NCBI GenBank assembly: GCA_021378525.1
Contig: JAACJW010000010.1
Location: 1 to 35,635, forward strand
Direction of reading: 5' to 3'
DNA length: 35,635 nt
Source of the DNA: Ureaplasma sp. Hg2
Lineage (GTDB): Bacteria > Bacillota_I > Bacilli_A > Mycoplasmatales > Mycoplasmoidaceae
How positions within the stretch are numbered: position 1 is the first letter of the stretch; each line of letters starts with the position of its first letter. Below are positions 28,014 through 35,635 of the stretch, piece after piece. The notes beneath the pieces are model-generated. The model was not told the origin of the DNA and did no database searches. It worked only from the letters and a program-made list of their open reading frames with translations. The position numbers were made by a program, and so were the translations under genes.

Positions 28014-28910
28014 TTATTTTTTATAACCTAATGATTTAATTAAATAATCACTATCTCTTCATGTGTCTTCAACCTTAACAAATATTTTTAAATTAATCCG
28101 ACAATCATAAATATCAAGTAGTGCCGCTCTTGAGGCGACCCCGATTTTTTTAACCATCGAACCTGCCTTGCCGATTACAATAGGTTTTTGACTTTCCTTT
28201 TCAACGACAATTGTTGCATCGATATTATAAATATTTTTAGTTGCATCAAAAGCTTCGCTTTCAATTTGCACAGCTATTGCATACGGTACTTCTTGGCGTA
28301 AGAAATTAATACAGTTTTCACGAATGATTTCACTAATTACAAAACTATCGGTTAACTCATGCATTGTATTTTCATCATATAGTAATGGACCAGTAGTCAA
28401 ATAAATTTTAATGGTATTGATTAATTTCTCAATATTAATACTGTGTTTACCAGAGATTTGAATGGTGTTAACAAAATTATATTGTTTTTTTAATAAAGCA
28501 ACGCGTTCGTCAATAATTTCTTGTTCTGATGTTTCAGCTTTAGTAATTACCAAAATTACTTGATCGCTATTAAAAGCTTTTAATTTTTTTAAGATTTCCT
28601 CATCTTCTTTATCTACCGGTCGGGTAATATCACTAAGAAATAAAATAACGTCAGCAACTTTAAAACTTCGCTTAACTTCAGAATTTAAAAATAAATCTAA
28701 TTTATTTTTAGGTTCATGATAACCTGGTGTATCGTTAAAAACTAATTGACAAGTATCGTCATTATAAATAGCTCTAATTTGGTTTCTTGTGGTTTGTGGT
28801 TTACCAGAGATAATTGCAATTTTATCTTTCATAATTGCGTTTATTAAAGTGGATTTACCAACATTGGGTTTGCCACAAATGGTGACAGTACCGATTATTT
28901 TTTTAATCAT
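28014..28910 (-). CDS. era: GTPase Era
   Basis: The protein has 298 residues after reading the UGA at 28059-28061 as Trp; the ORF track stops there. Era binds 16S rRNA and matures the 30S subunit. G1 GKPNVGKST at about residue 16, G3 DTPGYHEPK, and a C-terminal KH domain with GKAGSMVKKIG. The G4 motif reads TKAE instead of the usual NKxD. GGAGC precedes ATG 28910, 9 bases after the dgkA stop. It is grouped with ybeY, another rRNA maturation factor, as in many Firmicutes. Confidence 0.97.
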
Positions 28911-28919
28911 GTTTTGCTC

Positions 28920-29297
28920 CTAAACTAATGCGATAATATGGGGGATAAAAATTAATAATCCAACAATCACCGCTGATAAGGTTAATACTAGAGTTGCAGC
29001 GGCGCTAATGTCCTTTATCTTCTTCGCATTAAAATTATATTTAAAGGATACCATATCAACGACGTTTTCAATTGCTGTATTTAATAATTCGGTTCCGATG
29101 ATAATTCCAATAACCAAAATAATAATTGCTCATTCAGTTGTATTGATTTTTAAAACAATCCCTAAAACAATAACAATAATCGCCACTACAAAATGAATAA
29201 CTAATGAAGTCTCTTCTTTTAATGAAGTGGAAAGACCACGGAAGGCATACCCGAACTTACGTCATATGGCCCCTTTATTTTTTCTTTTTTCGCCCAT
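28920..29297 (-). CDS. dgkA: Diacylglycerol/undecaprenol kinase family protein
   Basis: The protein has 125 residues from ATG 29297 (AAGAGGT upstream, inside the end of ybeY). Small integral kinase with three membrane spans. The family signature ELLNTAIENVVDMVS, preceded by EWAIIILVIGIIIGT and followed by KDISAAATLVLTLSAVIVGLLIFIP, is clear; N-terminal FGYAFRGLSTSLKEE also fits. Mollicutes have no murein, so lipid recycling (diacylglycerol to phosphatidate) is the likelier role. It lies between ybeY and era, its normal position in Firmicutes. Confidence 0.92.
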
Positions 29298-29301
29298 TTT
29301 C

Positions 29302-29748
29302 TTACCTCTTGATATTTGCTAATTCCAATACTTTATTTTGGATTTCAAACATTATTTTTTCGTCTTCTTTTAAAATATGATCATACTGCAACAAATGTAA
29401 AATGCCGTGTACAAAGAGAAAGCAAATTTCTCGTTCAAATGAGTGCCCGTATTCCTTGGCTTGACTTAAAACTTTTTCATAACAAATATAGATTTCGCCT
29501 AGTAAATTTGTTTTGATGCCGCTATCTCATAATGCAAATGAAATAACATCGGTTGTTTTATCTAGTTTTCTAAATTCCCTATTTAAACTTTGAATTTCAG
29601 CTTCATCCACTATAAAACACTCAAACAACAAATCCTTTTTAAGTTTAAGTTCATTGGCAAGATGAACTACAAGATTATCAAATTGATTTTTGATTTGTTG
29701 ATCAAATTGATATGTCGGGTGATTGATTTCTAAATTGTAATTTAACAT
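29302..29748 (-). CDS. ybeY: Endoribonuclease YbeY
   Basis: The protein has 148 residues from ATG 29748 (GAGGT upstream), joined across UGA-Trp. Zinc-dependent rRNA maturation and quality-control nuclease. It contains LNREFRKLDKTTDVISFAL and the H-x3-H-x5-H metal motif HGILHLLQYDH. The Gly usually found before YDH is a Gln here; the three His are kept. It starts 10 bases after the rimI stop. Confidence 0.93.
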
Positions 29749-29758
29749 ATTGACCTCG

Positions 29759-30196
29759 CTAAGATTGTTGACTATGATTTAAAATCATTATTAATGCATT
29801 ATCATTATTATAATAAGATTTACGAATGTTGCTTATTTTAAAATTAAATTTTTGATAAAAGGCAATTGCTTGATGATTGTTTTCATTAACTTCCAAAATA
29901 ATATTTTTAGCTTTATCAAGTTTAATCATAGCGTTCATTAATTTTGTTGCTAAATGTTGGCGACGGTATTTTGTAACTACCGCTACTTTAATTAAGTCAT
30001 TAGCATCCAAGCCCTTTAAAACAAAAATGTAAGCTACTACTTTTTGATTTTCTAATAATCCTAATTTAAGGTAATTATTATCATTCAAGATACTTTTTAA
30101 TTGTTGTAGTGAATATGCTTCTTTTAAAAAAACTTCCTTTTCTAAACTTTCCAATTGAATGAGAAAGTCATTCGTTAAAGTTTGAAGCGAAAACAT
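29759..30196 (-). CDS. rimI: GNAT acetyltransferase, RimI family
   Basis: The protein has 145 residues; the start codon follows the tsaB stop directly. The GNAT fold includes the acetyl-CoA loop in VVTKYRRQHLATKLMNAMI (R/Q-x-x-G/A-like; the usual Gly is Leu or Ala here) and LEVNENNHQAIAFYQKFNFKISNIRKSYY, which is typical of RimI. RimI acetylates the N-terminus of ribosomal protein S18. The neighbourhood with tsaB is the standard one. Confidence 0.88.
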   Translation of the reverse strand: MFSLQTLTNDFLIQLESLEKEVFLKEAYSLQQLKSILNDNNYLKLGLLENQKVVAYIFVLKGLDANDLIKVAVVTKYRRQHLATKLMNAMIKLDKAKNIILEVNENNHQAIAFYQKFNFKISNIRKSYYNNDNALIMILNHSQQS

Positions 30197-30775
30197 TTAT
30201 AATGCATCCTTAATATAGAATGGTTTTAATTCGTTAATATTTTTAACTTCTTCAAAAAAAGGCAAACGATTAATTAAATTATTGAATATATCATTTGCTG
30301 TTAAATTGCTTTGTTCACGATTTTTAAGTTCAGGATATTGATGATAGAAATTAACAATATCTGCCTTAAGGATCATTTGGGGTTCTACCACAACTTTATC
30401 TTTTACATAAACAGCAATATAAGATTTATTGCCTCGAGCATCAATTAAACTAATACAATTTGGGGTTGCTTGTAATCTCAAACTATCGATTGTGTATAAT
30501 TTAAAGTCGCCTTTAACGTTAGCTCAGGTTTTTGCAACAACAGATCCAACCCGAGTTCCTGTAAAACTCCCTGGGCCCCTATTTAAATAAATGCTTGTAA
30601 TTTCACTCCTTTTTATCTTTTGTTTTTGTAAGAGAAGATAAATATGTTCAACAACTAAATCCGTTAAATTGTTATTAGTCGCAGCACTGTGAGTTCCAAC
30701 AATTTCATTATTTCTAATGATGGCCAAATTACAATATTTGGAACAAACGTCAATAAATAAAATATTTTCTTTCAT
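30197..30775 (-). CDS. tsaB: tRNA t6A biosynthesis protein TsaB
   Basis: The protein has 192 residues, joined across a UGA-Trp at 30524-30526. An inactive ASKHA-fold partner of TsaD, required for t6A37 modification of ANN-decoding tRNAs. N-terminal ILFIDVCSKYCNLAII, then the signature LNRGPGSFTGTRVG at about residue 65. GGAGTAAAGC precedes the ATG and includes the rluD stop codon. TsaD and TsaC are not in this window. Confidence 0.94.
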
Positions 30776-30778
30776 GCT

Positions 30779-31732
30779 TTACTCCTTGTGTGAATCAATG
30801 TATTTGGTGAATTCGGTTGGTAAGGGTGTTTCTATATGAATTTTCTTTTTTAAAATCGGATGAGTAAACTTTAATTCATAAGCGTGTAAATATTGACCAT
30901 ACTTGGTTGTTTTGGTTCGTGTTCCATATAATGGGTCATTAATAACTGGGTGATTAATGTAGCGAAGATGAACTCTGATTTGGTGGGTTCTTCCTGTATG
31001 AAGTAAACATTTAATCAAAGCAAATTGATGATAGTTTTTGCATAAGAAAAATTCGGTTGTTGATGGTTTAGCATTTTTGCCTTTACCAACTTGCATGCGT
31101 AATTTGTCTTGGAAACTTCGAGCTATCGGTGCTTCCACAATAACATGATCGTTATTAAAATTATCATTCACTAGTGCATAATAAGTTTTTTCAACTTCAT
31201 GGTTCGCAACCATTGTTTGTAATGAATGCAATGCATTTAAATTTTTGGCAATCATTATTAATCCTGAGGTATCTTTATCTAACCGATGAACGATACCTGG
31301 TTGAAGCTCAGGATAATGTTTTTCAAAATGATACATCAAAACGTTAGCAAGTGTGTCTGGTTCATTATATCCGGTTGGGTGAACTAGCATTCCACTTGGT
31401 TTGTTAACGATTAGCATTTCATCGTCTTCATATGCAATATTAAGTTTTGCTTTAAAAGGTTTTAACGAAATATTAATTTTGTTTGGATCTTCTGTTATTT
31501 TAATCAAAACAAAATCCCCATTTTTAACAATGGAGTTTTTCTTTACTATTTTTTCATTCAAATAAACATTTTCTTGTTCAAATAATAATTGTATTTTAGT
31601 TCTCGAAATATCTAATTTTTGTTGAATAAACTTATCAATTCTAATCGGGGTTTCTATTTTAACTTTGATTTCAATTGGTTTATTTATTGGGTTATTTTGC
31701 TTCATATTGTTTTGTTTGTCTATCTTTTTCAC
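30779..31732 (-). CDS. rluD: RluD-family 23S rRNA pseudouridine synthase
   Basis: The protein has 317 residues from GTG 31732, or 308 from ATG 31705; neither has a strong Shine-Dalgarno, and both lie inside the 3' end of lspA. An S4 RNA-binding domain (PIRIDKFIQQKLDISRTKIQLLFEQENVYLNEKIV) comes first. The catalytic domain follows with PGIVHRLDKDTSGLIMIAK (catalytic Asp in RLD) and LLHTGRTHQIRVHLRYINHPVINDPLYG. It modifies large-subunit rRNA; the exact position (RluD or related) cannot be read from sequence. The overlap with lspA suggests translational coupling. Confidence 0.93.
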   Translation of the reverse strand: MKKIDKQNNMKQNNPINKPIEIKVKIETPIRIDKFIQQKLDISRTKIQLLFEQENVYLNEKIVKKNSIVKNGDFVLIKITEDPNKINISLKPFKAKLNIAYEDDEMLIVNKPSGMLVHPTGYNEPDTLANVLMYHFEKHYPELQPGIVHRLDKDTSGLIMIAKNLNALHSLQTMVANHEVEKTYYALVNDNFNNDHVIVEAPIARSFQDKLRMQVGKGKNAKPSTTEFFLCKNYHQFALIKCLLHTGRTHQIRVHLRYINHPVINDPLYGTRTKTTKYGQYLHAYELKFTHPILKKKIHIETPLPTEFTKYIDSHKE

Positions 31733-34658
31733 GTTCTTTAACCCTAATCATTACTGTAATTTCATTAGCTATTTCATTTAATCTTCTATCGAGTGTTTGG
31801 ATTTCGTCTTCTAATATTTTTATTTCACCTTCAAACATATCAGGGTCTTCATAAGTTGTATTGTTATTTAAACTAATTAACTCCTTGTGAACATCAATTT
31901 GTCTAAGTTGAATTTCATATGTTTCGTTGTTAATTTCCTTAAATTTTCTTATAAATTCAGTATGTTCATTCGCATTTTCTAATGAAATATTACTAATTAT
32001 ACTTTCGGCTCGCTCTAGAACAATATCAATCTTCTTTCTTTCGACTTTATTATTTGGCACATGAATTATTTCATCAATTGGACGATGGCCCATTTTCCGC
32101 ACTCTTCTACTTGAACGTAACTCACGGTCCTCAGCCACTATTAATTCTCTGGTTTTTTCTTCTAACTTAATCTCAGCATTCTCTTTGCCTACAAGCGCCC
32201 TTTTAAGTTGGGCCTCTAAATATTTAGTTTTTTCTTCCATTTCTGATGCAGCATTTTTTGCGCGATCAGCTTCCATAAGATCGGCTTGAATTCGAGCTTT
32301 TTCCATAGATAATTTTTCACGGTCAATTTCTAACTGTTTAGCTGCAAGTGCTTTGTTAAGTTTAATTTCTAATTTCTTAGCTTCAAGTTTTCCTTTAGCT
32401 GCAACTTCTTTATCGTGTTGAATTTCAAGTTGTTTAGCTGCAACTTCTTTGTCGTGTTGAATTTCAAGTTGCTTAGTCGCAAGCGCTTCTTTTGCTGCAA
32501 CTTCTTTATCATGTTTAATCTCTAATTTTTTAGCTTCAAGTTTTTCTTTGTTAGCAACTTCTTTATCGTGTTGAATTTCAAGTTGTTTAGCTGCAACTTC
32601 TTTATCGTGTTTAATCTCTAATTTTTTAGCTTCAAGTTTTTCTTTGTTAGCAACTTCTTTATCGTGTTTGATTTCTAATTTCTTAGCTTCAAGTTTTTCT
32701 TTGTTAGCAATTTCTTTAACGTGTTGAATTTCAAGTTTCTTAGTTGCAAGTGCTTCTTTTGCTGCAACTTCTTTATCATGCTTGATCTCTAATTTTTTAG
32801 CTTCAAGTTTTTCTTTGGCAGCAATTTCTTTAACGTGTTGAATTTCAAGTTGCTTAGTCGCAAGTGCTTCTTTTGCCGCAACTTCTTTATCGTGTTTAAT
32901 CTCTAATTTTTTAGCTTCAAGTTTTTCTTTGTTAGCAACTTCTTTATCGTGCTTGATTTTTAATTTCTTCGCTTCTAATTTTTCTTTTGCTGCAACTTCT
33001 TTATTGTGTTTAATTTCTAATTTTTTAGCTGCAAGTTTTTCCTTGGCAGCTTCTCTTTTTTCATCAGCAAGTTTTTCAAGTTCTGATTTTTCATAGTTTT
33101 CAATTTCTACATTTTTTGAAGCCGCTTCTCTTTCTTGCTTAATTTCCAATTTCTTAGCTGCAAGTTTCTCTTTGGCAGCTTCCTTTTTTTCATCAGCAAG
33201 TTTTTCAAGTTCAGATTTTTCATAGTTTTCATAGTTTTCAATTTCTACATTTTTTGAAGCTGCTTCTCTTTTAGCTTTTAATGCTTCAAGTTTTTGAGTT
33301 CTAATAGCTGCCAATTTTTTAGTTCTTTCAGCTGCTGTTTCCGGTTTTTCTTCAGATGCTATTTCTGGTTTGTCTTCGGGTGCCGCTTCTGGTTTGTCTT
33401 CGGGTGCTATTTCTGGTTTGTCTTCAGAAACTTTAGGAGTTTCTTTTTCACTATCACTCATATCACTAAGTAACTTTTTATCGGCTTCTAATTGTGCACG
33501 TCGCGCTTCTAACTTTGCCATTTCAGCAGCCATTTCACCTTGTTCTTTGTCCACTGGTGCTTCTGATGCTTTTTCGCTTTCACGTTTATCAGCTAAAACT
33601 GTTTCACTTTCGTGTTGATCCTCTAATTCTTGTTTTTCTTTTAATTCTTTAAGTTTCGCCAAATGTTTTTCACGCGGTGATAATTCATCATCGTTTAAAG
33701 TTGCTGCTTGGGCGCGTTCCAATTCTTTAATTTTTGCCAAATGTTTTTCACGCGGTGATAATTCGTCATCCAAAGCTACTGTTTGAGCATGCTCCGACTC
33801 TTTAAGCTTTGCTTCTCGCATTTTTCTAGCTTTAATTTCTTCTGCACCGCTAGTCGCAACCGCAGCAACAAACTTATGAGGCGAATAATTATTGTTGGTA
33901 TTAAAATTAGGTTTACCAACGTTAGGTTCAACATCATATTCTTCGTCTTCGTCTTCTTCGTATTCTTCGTCGTATTCAAGATTTTTATGATCACTAAAAA
34001 AGCTATAAATCAATTCCGCAATAAGCGCGACGATTGTTATTGCAATTCCACCAACAACAAAACTATCTGCTCAATTAAAAACAAAAGTTGGCCACTTGAA
34101 ATAGTCAATTACTTGATTAGTTAAATTTAGAGGTCCATCGGATATATTAATTGTATCAACAACAGAACGGTCGACAACATTCCCTAATCCTCCAAAGAAA
34201 ATAGCATAAACAGTTAAAATGTATCATCATTCGGTAATAAAGAAACTAACTATCAAAGATATAAACACAGGTATTATTTGAACAACCAATACAATTGTAG
34301 GACTGGCGTCATTCAACATACTAAAACCTACACCGCTGTTGGGAACAAACCAAAAACCTCATTCAGGCCCTGCTGAACTTCAATTAAAGTGGGCCTGTTT
34401 TACCATTTCGTGTGTCAAACCCTTAACACCAAACTTATCAAAATTTTCAAGAAAATATTCTCTTAAAAAATATCAACCGACTCAAAAAATAACACCTAAT
34501 AAAATGAAGGTGACGATTTTAGTTATCAAAACCTTACAAGAAAATAGTTCATTAAAATATTCACGCCGTGAATCATTTTCAATTCGATCTCATAAGTTTC
34601 CAAGCAATACTTTATCTAAAAAATATGTACTTGTATCTTCGTTAAATTGTTCTGCCAT
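31692..34658 (-). CDS. lspA: Signal peptidase II (LspA) fused to a long coiled-coil/repeat domain
   Basis: The protein has 988 residues, a single frame from ATG 34658 (GAGGGT upstream) to TAA 31692; the ORF track shows only the last 773. Residues 1-220 are a complete LspA with four spans: VPNSGVGFS at 106, GGLGNVVDRSVVD with catalytic Asp 163, and FNWADSFVVGG with catalytic Asp 198. LspA removes lipoprotein signal peptides. Usual length is about 160-200 residues. From about 225 a cytoplasmic extension follows: acidic EYDEEYEEDEDEEYD, two LSPREKHLAKxKELE repeats, an EDKPEIAPEDKPE stretch, then many 18-residue repeats (KEKLEAKKLEIKHDKEVA) and a non-repetitive coiled coil to the end. The extension has UGA-free low-complexity codon use. 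Its function is unknown; scaffolding of the membrane is an inference. Confidence 0.93.
32330..33190. repeat. Imperfect 54-bp tandem repeats in the lspA extension
   Basis: They encode about 14 copies of an 18-residue unit, KEKLEAKKLEIKHDKEVA, with variants KEALATKQLEIQHVKEIA, and shorter 11-residue-class copies (AAKQLEIQHDKEV) that lack the seven residues KEKLEAK. The unit therefore looks like one heptad plus one hendecad. A larger duplication (AASKNVEIENYE...KSELEKLADEK) is found at about 33050-33290. Confidence 0.85.
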
Positions 34659-34728
34659 ATTACCCTCAAAATTTAGTTTAATATATTATTATAAGTCATA
34701 TTACTTACTATAATACGTATATGTATAT

Positions 34729-34757
34729 ATTATAGTTAAAATATATTAATAATTCAA
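34729..34757 (-). promoter_or_regulatory. Promoter of the lspA-to-recO operon
   Basis: Minus-strand TTGAAT, exactly 17 bases, TATAAT; about 70 bases upstream of the lspA start. Confidence 0.65.
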
Positions 34758-34830
34758 ATATTTGTGTAAAACATTCGTATCATTAATATATTTTTAAAAT
34801 CATTTTTTGTAGAAATAGATGAAACTATAA

Positions 34831-35382
34831 CTAATCAGTATATTTTTCTGGATGGTCTTTCTTCATTTTAGCAATGAATTTATCCTTGTCCATCGTACCG
34901 TATTGCTTCATTAATTGAACACACTCAGCATATTCTTTTTGAGCTCACTTTTCATCTTGAAAACCCTTAATTACAACTTTTTTCTTTTGTAAGTTTTTGT
35001 AAGTTTGAAAAAAATCCTTGATCTCAAGTAAAAGATGTTCTGGCACATCACTTAGTTTTTGCATTTGATTATAACGGGGATCACAATCAATCACACCGAT
35101 TAACTTGGTGTCGGTTTCGCCACCATCAATCATTTCCATTGCCCCAAGAATTCTAGTTGGAACATTAACACCTGGTTGGAATGCTTGATCAGCAATTACT
35201 AAAACGTCTAGTTCATCGCCATCTCAATCTAAAGCATCTTTAATAAACCCATAATTTTGGGGGTATCCACTAGCTCCATAAAGAATCCGATCAACGTTTA
35301 TTGATTTTGTTTTACGATCAAATTCGTATTTAATTTTACTAAACTTTGGAATTTCGATTGTTACATTTAATTTATTACTCAT
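34831..35382 (-). CDS. ppa: Inorganic pyrophosphatase (family I)
   Basis: The protein has 183 residues from ATG 35382; the ORF track has only the middle. It hydrolyses pyrophosphate made by biosynthetic reactions. [39 protein letters not shown], the metal-binding [12 protein letters not shown], and [13 protein letters not shown] are the soluble family I motifs in the right order, with the length also typical. Single gene between lspA and a gene cut by the window edge. No clear terminator. Confidence 0.96.
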
Positions 35383-35484
35383 ATTTACTACCTTTTTTAA
35401 AATTTATAATGAATGTTAACCTTATCCCTGCATTATAAATAATTAAAAATTTGATAAACATTATAATATTCTAACATTTAAAAA

Positions 35485-35635
35485 TTAATTACTTGCAATT
35501 ATATTGGTATATCAATCCATGATTAAGACATAATTTAAGCCTTCTCCAATATCGGTAGCACTTCCAATTTTTACTTGTCTCGCTAATCTTTTAACTTCTC
35601 ATGAAATTCTTTTTTTATTAATATTTTGTCATTCG
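35485..35635 (-). CDS. C-terminal end of an unidentified protein, cut by window edge
   Basis: An open frame with three UGA-Trp codons enters from the right edge and ends at TAA 35485: ...WQNINKKRISWEVKRLARQVKIGSATDIGEGLNYVLIMDWYTNIIASN. It looks like real coding sequence, but about 49 residues are not enough to assign a family. Confidence 0.6.

Noticed and set aside
33370-33618. Ser-rich plus-strand ORF, 82 aa
   Set aside because: Antisense shadow of the repetitive lspA extension; the low-complexity composition comes from the opposite strand.
34339-34713. 124-aa plus-strand ORF
   Set aside because: Antisense to the LspA catalytic domain, whose motifs are unmistakable.

Overview
The window is an AT-rich stretch of a Mollicutes chromosome. 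UGA is read as tryptophan throughout: lon, tig, valS, recO, era and most other genes only become full length if in-frame TGA is Trp, which is why the supplied ORF track breaks them up. The neighbourhoods tig-lon, tsaB-rluD-lspA and trmL-trmB, from memory, resemble Mycoplasma genitalium/pneumoniae, so a pneumoniae-group or Ureaplasma/Malacoplasma-like relative is my best guess; this is inference.

Layout. 1-2453 (+): end of a truncated CDS, then two tandem paralogous single-span surface proteins, each with its own promoter. 2492-2534: a shared terminator. 2534-10757 (-): lon behind a CIRCE/HrcA operator, tig, a 49-aa membrane peptide, a DUF3196-like protein, a DUF402 protein, then a thiamine unit: TPP riboswitch, a Shine-Dalgarno-sequestering hairpin, a ThiT-like transporter and an overlapping APH-fold kinase. 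10758-10835: tRNA-His. 11025-14316 (-): a large signal-peptide/one-TM surface protein with a strong hairpin inside its CDS, and a Bax-inhibitor-1 family protein. 14692-19779: accessory region with two paralogous four-span membrane proteins, a decayed membrane-protein pseudogene, a two-span protein, an AAA/DUF4143 ATPase broken by three frameshifts, and 32-bp tandem repeats. 19780-21531 (+): a 583-aa polytopic MOP/MATE-like transporter.

21591-27120 (-) is a tight operon: UPF0154, engB, valS, ispH, trmL and trmB, with overlapping or nearly touching genes. The engB/valS overlap carries a 21-bp tandem duplication that doubles valS's start codon. 27282-34658 (-) is a second long operon: lspA, rluD, tsaB, rimI, ybeY, dgkA, era and recO. 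Its first gene is exceptional: a complete LspA signal peptidase II continues in frame into about 770 residues of acidic, low-complexity and 18-residue-repeat coiled-coil sequence. ppa and the end of a CDS cut by the window edge close the right side.

The best candidates for something undescribed are the LspA-coiled-coil fusion and the riboswitch-controlled thiamine uptake-plus-kinase unit, which suggests that a licA-like kinase is really a thiamine kinase. Most housekeeping calls are firm; the surface and membrane proteins have no recognised function.
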